This document shows positions 9,932 to 19,128 of a stretch of DNA of 46,595 nucleotides, piece after piece (the first letter of the stretch is position 1; each line of letters starts with the position of its first letter). The notes under the pieces are model-generated. The model saw only the letters and a list, made by a program, of their open reading frames with translations. It did not search any database and was not told the DNA's origin. Source of the stretch: Synechococcales cyanobacterium CRU_2_2 (GTDB lineage: Bacteria > Cyanobacteriota > Cyanobacteriia > PCC-9006 > JAAUQQ01); contig JAAUOP010000023.1 of NCBI GenBank assembly GCA_012034805.1, forward strand, positions 1 to 46,595, read 5' to 3'. A program made the position numbers and the translations under genes.

Positions 9932-9950
9932 CTGGGCTCTATTCACTGGG
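9923..9950 (+). repeat. 14-bp direct tandem repeat, 2 copies
   Basis: CTCTATTAACTGGG (9923-9936) and CTCTATTCACTGGG (9937-9950), 13 of 14 identical. The first copy contains the stop codon of the upstream small gene. The ATT-ACTGGG core resembles the 14-bp repeat at 14352-14435. Confidence 0.85.
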
Positions 9951-9991
9951 TTTTCGTGAAGTCAGGGTGCGTGAGGCCAAGTTCGATTTTT

Positions 9992-10846
9992 ATGGATGCG
10001 CTGACTCATTTACAGATACTTTTATATCGCATCGTTGCGAGTCTGCCACTGCTCTTCGTGTTTGGCTTGGGGGCGGCGATCGGTAGTTTTCTTAATGTCG
10101 TAATCTATCGCTTGCCCCAAGACCTTTCGCTGATCCATCCCCCCAGCCGCTGCCCCCATTGCAGCCACCGGCTTGGCCCCAGCGAAAATATTCCGATTTG
10201 GGGCTGGATTCGGCTCAAGGGTCGCTGCAAAAGCTGTCGGGCCTCGATTTCGCCTCGCTATCCCCTGGTGGAGTTGGCGACGGCGCTGGTGTTTGTTTTG
10301 ATTGTTGCGATCGCCGGCTGGTCTTGGACAGCGGTGGGCTACGGGGTGTTGTTCAGCTGGTTACTGGCCCTCGCGCTGATTGATTTTGATACGCAAACTT
10401 TGCCCAACCCCCTGACCCAGTCGGGTCTGTTGCTGGGCCTGGGGTTCCAGGCGATCTTGGGATTTTTGGAGTCCCAGGGGGCGATCGCAGGGACAATCCA
10501 GGGGCTGATGGGCGGCGTGATCGGGGCTGTGCTGGGCATTTGGCTGTTGGGCACGATCGGTCTGCTGGGTTCTGTGGCCTTGGGCAAGGCTGCCATGGGC
10601 GGTGGGGATGCCAAGCTGGCTGCGATGATGGGCGCTTGGCTTGGCTGGAAGCTGCTGCTGTTGAGTCTGTTTTTGGCGGCCTTGGGGGGTGCAGTGGTCG
10701 GCAGTATCGGCATCTGGATTGGCTTACTCCAGCGCCAGCAGCGGATCCCGTTCGGCCCATTTTTGGCCTTGGGTGCTGCGATGAGCGCCCTGTGGGGCGG
10801 TGGGTTGATTGCCCTTTACCAAAGTTTTTTCTGGACGACCACCTAG
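9992..10846 (+). CDS. pilD: Type IV prepilin peptidase / N-methyltransferase
   Basis: 284 codons from ATG 9992 (MDALTHLQI). Complete PilD architecture: first helix with GSFLNVVIYRLP, a cytoplasmic zinc-type loop with two Cx2C pairs (RCPHC and CKSC, the methyltransferase part), then several membrane helices. Both catalytic aspartates of the aspartyl protease are visible: DFDTQTLPN and the GGGD of MGGGDAKLAAMMGAWLG. It cleaves the leader peptide of prepilins and methylates the new N-terminal Phe at the cytoplasmic membrane face, needed for type IV pili, motility and DNA uptake. No pilus genes are adjacent. Confidence 0.95.
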   Translation: MDALTHLQILLYRIVASLPLLFVFGLGAAIGSFLNVVIYRLPQDLSLIHPPSRCPHCSHRLGPSENIPIWGWIRLKGRCKSCRASISPRYPLVELATALVFVLIVAIAGWSWTAVGYGVLFSWLLALALIDFDTQTLPNPLTQSGLLLGLGFQAILGFLESQGAIAGTIQGLMGGVIGAVLGIWLLGTIGLLGSVALGKAAMGGGDAKLAAMMGAWLGWKLLLLSLFLAALGGAVVGSIGIWIGLLQRQQRIPFGPFLALGAAMSALWGGGLIALYQSFFWTTT

Positions 10847-10956
10847 GACATCGGGGCCTTTCCGACAAACTGCTAGGATGAGTTCGGGTTACGGGTCAAA
10901 TACCCAACACCCCTTGCTTCTGAGTTGTCCCAAACGCATGCCCCCGAGGCGCTGCT

Positions 10957-12009
10957 ATGTCTCTACTTGATTGGTTCGCAAATCGCCGCAAGGCTGAACC
11001 CACAAACCAAGCTCAGCCTGAGCGCGATATTTCCGATGGTCTCTGGACGAAGTGTGACGCTTGCGGGGTCATGACTTATACCAAGGATTTACGAACCAAT
11101 CAGATGGTTTGCCTGGAGTGCGGCCACCACATGCGAGTGTTTAGCGACGAGCGGATTGAGCAGGTGGTGGATGCGGGCACTTGGATGCCGTCGCATGAGC
11201 AGGTTGCGCCGATGGATCCCTTGGAGTTTCGCGATCGCAAGTCCTATGGCGATCGCCTCCGCGACACCCAGGCCAAAACAGGCCTCAAGGATTCGATCCA
11301 GACGGGTATTGGCAAAGTTGACGGGGAACCCGCTGCCGTTGCCGTGATGGATTTTCGCTTCATGGGCGGCAGCATGGGCTCTGTGGTCGGGGAAAAGCTG
11401 ACGCGTTTGATTGAACAAGCGACGGCGGAGCGGTTACCCGTGCTAGTGTTCTGCGCTTCGGGCGGAGCGCGGATGCAGGAAGGCATGCTCAGTTTGATGC
11501 AAATGGCTAAAATCTCGGGTGCGCTCGAGCGGCATCGGCAGGCGAAGTTGCTCTACGTTCCGATTTTGACCCATCCGACGACGGGCGGTGTGACGGCCAG
11601 TTTTGCGATGTTGGGCGACTTAATTGTGGCGGAGCCCAAGGCGATGATTGCCTTTGCGGGGCGACGGGTGATTGAACAGACCCTGCGCGAAAAGTTACCC
11701 GATGACTTCCAAACGGCGGAGTATCTATTGCAGCATGGCTTCGTCGATTTGATCGTGCCGCGCACCCAAATGAAGACGACCCTAGCCCAGTTGATTCGTT
11801 TGCATCAGCTGCCCCAGCAGGCATTGTCTGAGCAGGCATTGTCTGAGCAGGCATTGTCTGAGCAGGCATTGTCTGAGCAGGCATTGTCTGAGCAGCCATT
11901 ACCCAGTGCCGCGGAGCATGGCTCATCCTTGAATTCCGTTCTGAATTCATCGCTCAATGGGGGCGGGGGTCAATGGGACACCGCGTCCGCTGGGAGTGGT
12001 GCCGCCTAG
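10957..12009 (+). CDS. accD: Acetyl-CoA carboxylase carboxyltransferase subunit beta, with repeat tail
   Basis: 350 codons. The N-terminal zinc ribbon has two Cx2C pairs (CDACG near 34 and CLECG near 53). The crotonase-fold core follows with [22 protein letters not shown] and [16 protein letters not shown]. With AccA it transfers the carboxyl group from carboxybiotin to acetyl-CoA, giving malonyl-CoA for fatty-acid synthesis in the cytoplasm. The core ends near residue 285. After it the gene carries five perfect in-frame 15-bp repeats encoding ALSEQ, then a Ser/Gly-rich tail, so it is longer than most bacterial AccD. The tail is probably disordered and dispensable. Confidence 0.96.
   Translation: MSLLDWFANRRKAEPTNQAQPERDISDGLWTKCDACGVMTYTKDLRTNQMVCLECGHHMRVFSDERIEQVVDAGTWMPSHEQVAPMDPLEFRDRKSYGDRLRDTQAKTGLKDSIQTGIGKVDGEPAAVAVMDFRFMGGSMGSVVGEKLTRLIEQATAERLPVLVFCASGGARMQEGMLSLMQMAKISGALERHRQAKLLYVPILTHPTTGGVTASFAMLGDLIVAEPKAMIAFAGRRVIEQTLREKLPDDFQTAEYLLQHGFVDLIVPRTQMKTTLAQLIRLHQLPQQALSEQALSEQALSEQALSEQALSEQPLPSAAEHGSSLNSVLNSSLNGGGGQWDTASAGSGAA
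11821..11895 (+). repeat. 15-bp tandem repeat, 5 perfect copies, in accD
   Basis: Unit GCATTGTCTGAGCAG repeated five times without a mismatch, in frame, encoding (ALSEQ)5 in the C-terminal tail of AccD. Perfect identity suggests recent expansion by slippage and likely strain-to-strain length variation. Confidence 0.97.
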
Positions 12010-12087
12010 TTTTGCGCTCGCTCGCCACAACGATGATTTGGCTTCCCTCAGGTTCTGGTTCCTTGTTGCATTTCCCCGATAGCTCCC

Positions 12088-14302
12088 ATGGGACGACCCA
12101 AGAAAAGTGCTGGCGGACAGCCCGCTGATTCAGTCAATGCTGGCGCGCCTGATGCGGGCGTAGCCGATGTGGGTGCCCCTTCGGCAGCACCCAGTTGGAA
12201 GCTGACAGAAGACCTGCTCAAAACCCTGAATCAGGAGTTGGGTGGGCTGAAGGAATATGTGCTGGCGGATTTGCGGGGCGAGATTACGTCGCTGCGATCG
12301 AAAAAACTCCAGCTGGAAACTGACATTAATCGACTGCAGAGCCACTGGGATAGCTTGGTGAGCGATCGCGATCGCGCCCAGCAGCAGCAGTGGGCGCAGC
12401 AGTTTTCCCAGGTGATGGCCCAAAACCTCCTTCAGGATCTGCAAGCCCAGCTGTTGGGGACGGATGCGACTGGCACCGAACGGCCCGACCAACGGCCCGA
12501 GCAGCGGTTATTGATCCTACGGGAGCAGATTGCGGGGTTGGAATCGGTCTTGGGGGGAGCGATCGCTGGGGTTCGTCACGAACTGGGCCGCCACGAAAGC
12601 GCCCTCAGCCAGCAGGTGATGCGCATGGAAACCCTGGAGCAGCAGGGGGAAGCTATTTTGAGTCGTTTGGTGGAGCGGTTGCAAGCGTCGGGCCAGGGAC
12701 AAGCTTCGGCCCAGCCGACTCCAACGCCTCGCTCCCAGGGACTTAGCCCCATCTCCTTCACCCTGGGCAGCACTTCCACCACCGGGATTGCGGCCAGTCT
12801 GCGCAGCCGTACCGAGGAGACTGGCCCAGTTCAGCGGCCCAAACCTCAGTGGTTCAAACTCCAGCCAACCCGGTTCCGACACCCTCAGCCCCAGATGCGC
12901 CAGCTCAAGGATCAGCCCAAATACCGGCCCAAATACCGGATCAAATATCGGCCAAAATACCGGCCAAAACACCGGTCCAGAAGTCTGTCGCGGCCTCTGT
13001 AGAGCCGGATCCGGCCCTTGTGATCAACGCCTTTCCCGCCGATGTGCTGTTCGGGAACCGAGCGGCTAGTCCCCCCGCCTCCAAGGCTGCTGTAATTCCG
13101 CCCTTTGATTCTGATTCGGCCTGGGTTGCTTCGGATCCGCCGCCCAAGGCCCCTCCGATACCGCCCGTTCCACCCGTTTCGCCCGTTCCGCCTAGGCCTA
13201 ATCCATCCCGCGAAGCCGAAGTCGATCCCGAAGACCCCAGCGCTCCGTTCGTCGCCTTGCCCTCCCCCGACTCTCTCGAGGAAGTTTCGCCGCGACAGCC
13301 GACAACGCCTCTGGCTGAGGAAACCTTCCGCTTCGCCACTTCCCCCCAGGAGGAAATTTCCCAGCCATCGGCAGCTTCATCACCCGCCTGGGTTGCCGGT
13401 TTCATCAGTGCTGGCCTCTCCCTAATCCTGCTGGCGTTGCAATACTGCACGGTTCAGCTGATTTTCCACGGTGCGCCTTGGCTAGGCACCGCTGGGCAGG
13501 GATTTATTCAGCCCACTTGGGGCAGTGCGCTGTTGACCTTTTGGATCCGGATGCTGATGGTGCTGCCCCTGATGATCGTGATTGGGCATGGCATTTATCC
13601 GCCGCTGTTGGAGGAAATGCAGGAAGTCGTTCGAAGTCGCGATCGCCGCCCTCTAATCTCCATTGTGCTCAGCAGTCTGCTGCTGTTTTTGTCCCAATTG
13701 TTGCTGTACCGTTCCATTGGGATCTCCTCCGCTAGCGTTGCGGTGGGTCTGCTGTTTGTCTATCCGGCAGCCGTCAATCTTTTCGGCGTGGGTCTGTTCA
13801 AGCGTCCAATCTCCCAGCAAGCCCTACTGACCCTGCTGCCGATCGGCCTCGGGGGGATGATTTTGCTGGTTCAAAGCGGCAGTGCGGGTGTCAATCCCGG
13901 TGGACTCAGCGCGATTTGTTTTGCGCTTTATGTGTTGGTGGGTCGGCTGTATACACGCCATTTGCATCTGCTGACCCTGACGGTGATGCAGTTTGGCTTA
14001 GCCTGGCTGTTTTCGATGCCTGCGCTGCTCTTGTTGCGCCAGGCGTCTCCGGCCAATGAGGTGGGCTATGTGGTGGCTTGTCTGGTGTTGAGTCTGACCG
14101 TATTTTTGAATTATTTTTCAATACGGCGAGTTTGAATCGGTTGGGGCCAGCCTGGAGCAGTATTGTGAATGGCTGGACGCCTTTGTTGGTCGCCCTGCTC
14201 AGCATGATTTTCTCGCTCGGGAGTCTCACCCTGCCCCAGGGGCTCGGTATTTTGCTGGTGACTTTGGGGGTTACAGCGCTCAATCTGGAGCGATCGCGCT
14301 AG
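12088..14302 (+). pseudogene. EamA/DMT-type membrane transporter with N-terminal coiled-coil extension, two frameshifts
   Basis: Three consecutive frames form one protein of about 737 residues. Frame one (12088-about 12848) starts MGRPKKSAGG and has a long helical Gln/Leu/Glu-rich region (about 40-215) that looks coiled-coil. Frame two (about 12849-14115) has a Pro/Ala linker with 12-bp repeats, then hydrophobic helices of a DMT transporter (LILLALQYCTVQLIF, SSLLLFLSQLLLYRSIGISSASVAVGLLFVYPA). Frame three (about 14114-14302) gives the last two helices (VNGWTPLLVALLSMIFSLG, LGILLVTLGVTALNLERSR). The second break is in a T5 run (14114-14118) where one extra T restores the frame; the first lies near 12846-12850 and also needs one added base. 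The order coiled-coil/linker/EamA is known from other cyanobacteria (from memory). The substrate is unknown. Either a recent pseudogene or sequencing indels. Confidence 0.7.
12915..12974 (+). repeat. 12-bp tandem repeat, 5 copies, in the EamA-gene linker
   Basis: Units GCCCAAATACCG (x2), GATCAAATATCG, GCCAAAATACCG and GCCAAAACACCG. In the frame that continues into the membrane domain they encode AQIP/DQIS/AKIP-type tetrapeptides; in the other frame they encode a basic KYRP repeat. This favours the Pro/Ala reading as the true one. Confidence 0.85.
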
Positions 14303-14351
14303 CCCCAGGACGGTTTGTACCCAGGGGAAAGGATTTCACAGATCTGGAGCT

Positions 14352-14435
14352 GTCGGGCTGGGCTCATTGGACTGGGTTTATTGGACTGGGTTTATTGGAC
14401 TGGGCTTATTGGCCTGGGCTCGCTGGACTGGGCTT
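14352..14435 (+). repeat. 14-bp tandem repeat, 6 copies, intergenic
   Basis: Best copies ATTGGACTGGGTTT at 14366-14379 and 14380-14393; units at 14394, 14408 and 14422 differ by one to four bases and a degenerate unit starts at 14352. Period 14 is not a multiple of 3 and no gene reads through. It lies between the EamA gene and the small cysteine-motif gene at 14560. Confidence 0.93.
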
Positions 14436-14559
14436 TTGATTGAGCCCGTGCCCTTGGTAGGATGAGGCGTTGGTGAGGTCGTCGTTTGAGATGCCTTTGA
14501 ACGCAGGCCGTTGAACTTAAAGATTAAGCAATAAAAATTAGACAATCAGGAGGGTGATG

Positions 14560-14802
14560 ATGGCAGAGCAACAGGAACAGGTTTGCCCGGTGTGTTCCGT
14601 GAAGATTATCGGCTCGGCAGCGGGCGATCGTGTCGTGTTTTCCTCTGGCCCTGAGGGCAGCCGGGCGAAGCTGTGGGCGCGGGTTTGCCAGTTTGTCGAT
14701 AAGCCTGCTTGCATCAATCGCGATCGCAACGCTATCGGTCAGGTGGGCACGAATGATTATTTCAAAGCAGAACCCCCTGCGATCGAGGAATCCGGCGGCT
14801 GA
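14560..14802 (+). CDS. Small CPVC-motif protein, unknown function
   Basis: 81 codons from ATG 14560, preceded by a near-perfect AGGAGG at 14548-14553 with a 6-base gap, which decides the start over the GTG at 14554 and ATG at 14557. One CPVC pair near residue 9 and two further isolated cysteines (ARVCQF, KPACIN) could make a zinc or redox site. The rest is polar with no membrane segment: RVVFSSGPEGSRAKLWARV and INRDRNAIG. I recall similar short conserved hypothetical proteins in cyanobacteria but no function. It is followed 57 bp later by the DUF72 gene on the same strand. Confidence 0.7.
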   Translation: MAEQQEQVCPVCSVKIIGSAAGDRVVFSSGPEGSRAKLWARVCQFVDKPACINRDRNAIGQVGTNDYFKAEPPAIEESGG

Positions 14803-14859
14803 GCCCTAGGGCGTGGGGTGGCTGGGTCTGAGCGAGAGCGGGTGCTCGGGAGGTGGTGC

Positions 14860-15731
14860 ATGGTCGGGTCATTTTTCTTGGGCTGCGCGGTATGGGCCTA
14901 TCGCGATTGGGTGGGAGATTTTTATCCTGCGGGGAGCCAGCCTCGGGATTTTCTGCGGCTGTATGGCGATCGCCTCACCGCTGTCGAAGGCAACACGACC
15001 TTTTATTCGCTGCCGAGTGCCGAGATGGTGCAGCGCTGGCAGCAGGAAATGCCACCCCACTTCCAGTTTTGCCCCAAGCTGCCCCGAGACATCACCCACG
15101 CAGGAGCCCTAGAGCCGCTGATTTCCCAAGCCTTGGCGTTTGTGGAGCAGATGCACCCCCTAGGCTCGCGCCTAGGGCCGATTTTTCCCAGTTTCCCCCA
15201 GGCTATGGCCCCGAAAAGTTGGCTGATTTGACCGCCCTGCTGCAAGCTTGGCCCCATGCCCAGGTGCCCCTGGCGATCGAAGTGCGGCACCGGGCTTGGT
15301 TTCAGCCTGGCCCAGCGGCGCGGCTCAACCAAGCGCTGCAGGCCCAGGGCACAGCCCGCGTTCTGTTAGACACCCGCGCAATTTACGATGGCCCCGATGA
15401 CCCCCAAAGCGCTTCCCAGCGAAAAAAACCTCAACTGCCGCTCCAGCCCGCTCTTACCGCTGGGTTTACACTGGTGCGCTTGATTACCCACCCCGACCCC
15501 CAGCGCAATCAGGGGTATTTGCTAGAATGGGCCCAGCGGATAGCTCAGTGGCTGCAGCAAGGCATCACGGTTTACTTTTTTATACATTGTCCCGAGGAGG
15601 CGCGATCGCCCGCCACGGCCCATCACTTCCAACACCTGCTCGAACAGCGAGGCCAAGCTCTCGGGGTTGCCATTCCGCCATTGCCTTGGGATGGCTTGGC
15701 GCTGCCACCGGATCAGCTCAGCTTATTTTGA
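14860..15731 (+). pseudogene. DUF72 family protein, one frameshift
   Basis: Start at ATG 14860 (MVGSFFLGCAVWAY), preceded by GGGAGG. The first frame carries the typical DUF72 N-terminal half: GCAVWAYRDWVGDFYP, the VEGNTTFYSLPS block and FCPKLPRDITH. It leaves register at the T5 run 15182-15186. One extra T there gives LGPIF-SQFPPGYGPEKLADL and continues to the TGA at 15729-15731, with IEVRHRAWF and the C-terminal YFFIHCPEEARSPATAHHF. All family blocks are present, so the gene looks intact apart from one base. DUF72 proteins have a TIM-barrel fold; the reaction is unknown. Confidence 0.8.
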
Positions 15732-15806
15732 CGTGAGAGAACAAGGCCTTGAAAACGATATGCTGGAGAGCCGACGTTCAGCTGGATGTCCAGCCGAATG
15801 TCCAGA

Positions 15807-15843
15807 TGATCAAATTGATCAAACTCTAATGATCAAACTTTTT
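15807..15843 (+). repeat. TGATCAAA direct repeats upstream of the FdC2-like gene
   Basis: TGATCAAA occurs at 15807, 15816 and 15830. The last two begin 14-bp units TGATCAAACTCTAA and TGATCAAACTTTTT. TGATCA is itself palindromic, so these could be regulator binding sites in the ferredoxin leader, but they may be only another short tandem duplication. Confidence 0.6.
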
Positions 15844-15850
15844 TGATGCC

Positions 15851-16240
15851 ATGACCTTTGAGCCTTTGATCCAGCCGACGGTGTACACGGTACGTGTGCG
15901 CGATCGCCAGCGCGGTGTTGAGTACACCGTCCGCGTACCCGAGGATCGCTATATCCTGCAGTGTGCCGAAAGCCAGGGCGTAGACCTGCCCTTTTCCTGC
16001 CGCAACGGCGCTTGTACCGCCTGCGCCGTGCGTGTCATCTCCGGCAAATTACATCAGCCCGAAGCCATGGGTCTTTCGCCCCATCTGCGCCGCCAGGGCT
16101 ATGCGTTGCTCTGCGTCAGCTATCCCCGCTCCGACTTAGAAGTCGAAACCCAAGATGAAGACGAGGTGTATGAATTGCAATTCGGTCGCTACTTTGGCAA
16201 AGGTCGGGTGCGCGCCGGGCTTCCCCTTGACGAGGATTAA
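15851..16240 (+). CDS. Plant-type [2Fe-2S] ferredoxin, FdC2-like with C-terminal extension
   Basis: 129 codons. Iron-sulfur ligands are visible as CRNGACTAC (CX4CX2C, near residues 50-58) plus a distal Cys in YALLCVSYP, the plant-type pattern. The spacing and the conserved C-terminal extension (DEVYELQFGRYFGKGRVRAGLPL) match the FdC2 subgroup of cyanobacteria and chloroplasts rather than photosynthetic PetF. FdC2 proteins are electron carriers of low abundance, tied by genetic work to photosystem assembly and iron response; the direct partner is not settled. A possible nuclease leader starts 3 bp after its stop, suggesting an operon. Confidence 0.85.
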   Translation: MTFEPLIQPTVYTVRVRDRQRGVEYTVRVPEDRYILQCAESQGVDLPFSCRNGACTACAVRVISGKLHQPEAMGLSPHLRRQGYALLCVSYPRSDLEVETQDEDEVYELQFGRYFGKGRVRAGLPLDED

Positions 16241-16378
16241 CGGTGGCTGAATCGATGCGGGTCAAATCGATCGCGGCTCAGTGGATGGAGAAATATCGAG
16301 AGAAACCCCTGGCTCGCAATCTCAGGCGTGACCTGCTTTTTGGGCTGCTCATGACCTGGATGGTTTTTTGCTCTGGGG

Positions 16379-16870
16379 ATGCACCGGTGCGCCCCCAAGA
16401 CAACTCTCGTTGAGGCTCGCATCCAACGGGTCGTCAGCGGCCATACCCTCGAAGTCACAATTCCCAGCGCCGATCCAGCCCGGATTCAGCGGGTTCGCCT
16501 CATTGGCATTGACGCCCCCAATATCGAGCAAAAACCTTGGGGAGCGAATGCCCAACAGTTTTTGCAGCAGCAGCTCGATCGCCAAGTTCCAGAAGGATCC
16601 ACCGACAAGCCCTCGGTTGAGCTCGAAGTTGACCTTCAGCAGCAGGATGAGTACCAACGGGTGCTGGCCTATGTTTGGCAGGATAATCAGCTCCTCAACC
16701 AGGTGATGATAGCCCAAGGGCATGCTTTGGCGGCGTCCCGGTTACCCAACGTGCGCTACGAAGAGCGCCTCAAGCGGGCCCAGGAAAGCGCCCGACTGAG
16801 CGGACTAGGTCTTTGGGATCCACAAAATCCCATGCGACAGACGCCGGTGGAGTTTCGTGGGACGCTCTAG
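16379..16870 (+). CDS. Staphylococcal-nuclease-like (thermonuclease) protein, N-terminus uncertain
   Basis: 163 codons from ATG 16379. SNase fold motifs: VVSGHTLEVTI, VRLIGIDAPNIEQKPWGANA (with the conserved Asp), YQRVLAYVWQDNQLLNQVMIAQGHALA and the C-terminal AQESARLSGLGLW. The usual catalytic Arg-Glu pair is only partly evident, so activity is uncertain. Just upstream, another frame starts at GTG 16243 or ATG 16255 and ends in a hydrophobic stretch (DLLFGLLMTWMVF). Removing one T from the T6 run 16364-16369 would join it to this gene as a signal or anchor sequence. The true product may therefore be an exported nuclease of about 205 residues. Confidence 0.75.
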   Translation: MHRCAPKTTLVEARIQRVVSGHTLEVTIPSADPARIQRVRLIGIDAPNIEQKPWGANAQQFLQQQLDRQVPEGSTDKPSVELEVDLQQQDEYQRVLAYVWQDNQLLNQVMIAQGHALAASRLPNVRYEERLKRAQESARLSGLGLWDPQNPMRQTPVEFRGTL

Positions 16871-16929
16871 AGGTGAGCCGAATGATCCACCCGAACCTAC
16901 CGGTTTGACAAAATTCTCGTTCCTAAAGC

Positions 16930-16968
16930 GCAAAGTTCCTACGCAAAGTTCCCACGCAAAATTCCTAT
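16930..16968 (+). repeat. 13-bp tandem repeat, 3 copies, at the start of the suhB-like gene
   Basis: GCAAAGTTCCTAC, GCAAAGTTCCCAC and GCAAAATTCCTAT. The last copy runs into the start codon at 16967, so the leader and ribosome binding region are made of repeats. Confidence 0.85.
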
Positions 16969-17800
16969 GCCGAGTCCACAAAAGTTACAGACGTTCTTGG
17001 ATATTGCCACCGAGGCTGCCCTGGCTGCTGGTGCGGTCCTACAGCAATGTTGGGGGAAACTAGACAGCATTGAGGAAAAGGGGCGATCGGGGGATTTGGT
17101 CACCAATGCCGATCGCGCCGCCGAAGCCGAAATTCTCAAGATTCTGGGCCGCCATCTGCCGAACCATGCGATTTTGGCCGAAGAGTCTGGCCAGATGGGT
17201 GGCAGCTTGCCGGATTACCTCTGGGCGATCGATCCCCTCGATGGCACCACCAACTATGCTCACCAATATCCGCTATATGCTGTCTCCATTGGCTTGCTCT
17301 ACCAAGGCACCCCGGTGCTTGGCGTCATCTTTTCACCCTTTTTCCAGGAACTCTATCGGGCGGCTTCCGGCCTCGGCGCCACCTGCAATCGCCAGCCCAT
17401 CTGTGTCTCCAAGACGACCAGCCTCGAAAAAAGCTTGCTCGCAACCGGCTTTGCCTACGACCGGCATGGACGTGATGACAATAACTACGCCGAATTCTGT
17501 CGCCTCACCCACCTCAGCCAGGGAGTGCGACGCGGGGGCTCCGCTGCCTTGGATCTTGTTTTTGTTGCTTGTGGCCGTCTCGATGGCTACTGGGAGCGTG
17601 GTCTTTCTCCCTGGGATGTGGCGGCGGGTGTTGTGCTAGTACAAGAGGCGGGAGGACTGGTCACGGCCTATGATGGCAGCACGTTTCAGGTTGACTCTGG
17701 CCGAATTTTGGCCACCAATCGCCACTTGCATCTCGCCCTTGGTGAGGTATTGAAAAATACTTGCTCTCTGGGAAATCCGGATCAGTATGAATTGGCCTAG
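16967..17800 (+). CDS. suhB: Inositol-monophosphatase family phosphatase
   Basis: 277 codons. All metal-binding motifs of the family are present: DLVTNADRAAE, ILAEESG (Glu), WAIDPLDGTTNYAHQYPLYAVSIGL (two Asp) and the late GLSPWDVAAGVVLVQEAGG (Asp). It hydrolyses a sugar or inositol phosphate with Mg2+. In cyanobacteria such genes may act as inositol-1-phosphatase or histidinol phosphatase; the downstream hisZ makes a histidine role possible but unproven. It heads the conserved cyanobacterial order suhB, DnaJ/TPR, hisZ, ferredoxin. The start codon lies in a tandem-repeat leader. Confidence 0.92.
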   Translation: MPSPQKLQTFLDIATEAALAAGAVLQQCWGKLDSIEEKGRSGDLVTNADRAAEAEILKILGRHLPNHAILAEESGQMGGSLPDYLWAIDPLDGTTNYAHQYPLYAVSIGLLYQGTPVLGVIFSPFFQELYRAASGLGATCNRQPICVSKTTSLEKSLLATGFAYDRHGRDDNNYAEFCRLTHLSQGVRRGGSAALDLVFVACGRLDGYWERGLSPWDVAAGVVLVQEAGGLVTAYDGSTFQVDSGRILATNRHLHLALGEVLKNTCSLGNPDQYELA

Positions 17801-17937
17801 AGAAGTGAAAGAGAAGTTTGGGGATGTAGGCTATGACCCTGCATTTCTGCAAGACATCCCCTACAATGCTTCAGGAGTACCCCTTCTGAACAGATAGCTT
17901 TGGCGATCGCTCTAAGGGCTAGCACTGGAGCGTCAAG

Positions 17938-17993
17938 GCTTGGTTGCAGACGCTTGGTTGCAGACGCTTGATCGCAAACGCTTGATCGCAAAC
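17938..17993 (+). repeat. 14-bp tandem repeat, 4 copies, before the DnaJ/TPR gene
   Basis: GCTTGGTTGCAGAC twice (17938, 17952), then GCTTGATCGCAAAC twice (17966, 17980), with a degenerate fifth unit. Two pairs of identical neighbours suggest successive duplications. It ends 30 bp before the start codon at 18024. Confidence 0.93.
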
Positions 17994-18023
17994 GGTTAAC
18001 TTCAGACTCATCAAGGGCACGCA

Positions 18024-19126
18024 ATGTCTTTCGAGATTAAAACCGGTCTTTTTCTCCTCGACGATTTCGTTGATCACCACGCCATCCTCGGGGTGCCTGT
18101 GGATGCGGACGCTCAAGCCGTGCGCAAACGCTATCTCAAAATTGCGCGCAAGCTGCACCCGGATAGCTTGGCGACGCTGGGTGATGCCGAGAAAAAGTTG
18201 GCGACCCAAGTGCTCTCTAAGCTAGTCAACCCGGCTTACGAGATGTTGTCTCAGGAGAGAAACCGTAAGGAATACCAAATCCTGGTTCGGCTCAAGGGCA
18301 AGCAGGCAATTCAGCAGAAAGTTTCGATCGCAAACTTTTCCGACGATGCGAAGAAACTGGCAAAGGCTGGCAATGTCGATCATGACTACCAGCAACAGCT
18401 CAAAACCCTAGCCAACGATCAGTACGAAGACCTCAGTGCCCTCGATCAACTCATTGGCAAGCTCAGTGAGTTGAATTTGATCTATCTGATCCGCAAGGAG
18501 GGCAACGTTGCGTCTCGGCCAACAACGGTCACCCAGGCGGGTGCCCAGGGGGGGGCTGCGATCGCCACCCCAAACAACCCACCGCAAAACACCTTCAACA
18601 ACGGCCCCAGCACCACAGTTCAAGACCAACCCCAGCGCATGTCCTTAGCAGATGGCTATCTTCGCCGAGCCGAGGAATACGTCCGCAAGCGCGCCTATGC
18701 CCAGGCCGTGCTAGAGCTGCGTGACGGTCTGCGGGCAGCCCCCAAGGATAGCCGTTGCCATAGCCTCATGGGCATTGTCTATCTCCACCAGAAACAGGCC
18801 ACCATGGCCAAGGTCTCGATTAAGCGGGCCTTAGAACTCAATCCCAAGGACGTCAGGGCTCTAGAAGCCAAGCGCCACCTAGAGCGACTGGGCCACCAGA
18901 TTGACCTTGCCCGGCTCCGGGGTCATCCTCGGGCCTAGCTGGGCGAAATTCGGCGCAGACGTCGGGGGGCTCTACTAACAGCTCGTCTTCGAGTAGCGGA
19001 TCGAACGGCTCATCTTCGAGTAGCGGGTCGAACGGCTCATCTTCGAATAGCGCCTCCTCGAAGTCCGATGCCGGAGCCCCGAAGAAAGGCGGTTTGTTTG
19101 GCGGTCTGTTTGGCAAGAAGAAGTAG
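18024..19126 (+). pseudogene. DnaJ-domain TPR protein, C-terminal frameshift
   Basis: The first frame (18024-18938) starts MSFEIKTGLFLLDDFVDHHAILGVPVDADA and has a J-domain near residues 20-80, though the normal HPD is HPDS within KLHPDSLATLG. TPR helices follow at about 210-290 (YLRRAEEYVRKRAYAQAVLELRDGLR). It stops at LARLRGHPRA. In frame +2 the sequence continues through Ser/Asn/Gly repeats to the basic GGLFGGLFGKKK and a TAG at 19124-19126. One extra C in the C3 run 18910-18912 joins the two (gives LAPAPGSSSG). The joined gene ends 2 bp before the hisZ start, the natural operon spacing. Likely a co-chaperone-like membrane- or complex-associated protein of unknown target. Confidence 0.78.
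18986..19039 (+). repeat. 27-bp tandem repeat in the Ser/Gly tail of the DnaJ/TPR gene
   Basis: Two copies of a 27-base unit beginning TCTTCGAGTAGCGG (18986 and 19013), differing at one base, plus a partial third from 19040. The period is in frame with the tail ending in GLFGKKK and encodes SSSSGSNGS, which supports that frame as coding. Confidence 0.85.
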
Positions 19127-19128
19127 CC

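Noticed and set aside
11507-11950. Minus-strand frame with MPAQT repeats opposite accD
   Set aside because: A shadow of the accD ALSEQ repeat; no start signals and no family resemblance.
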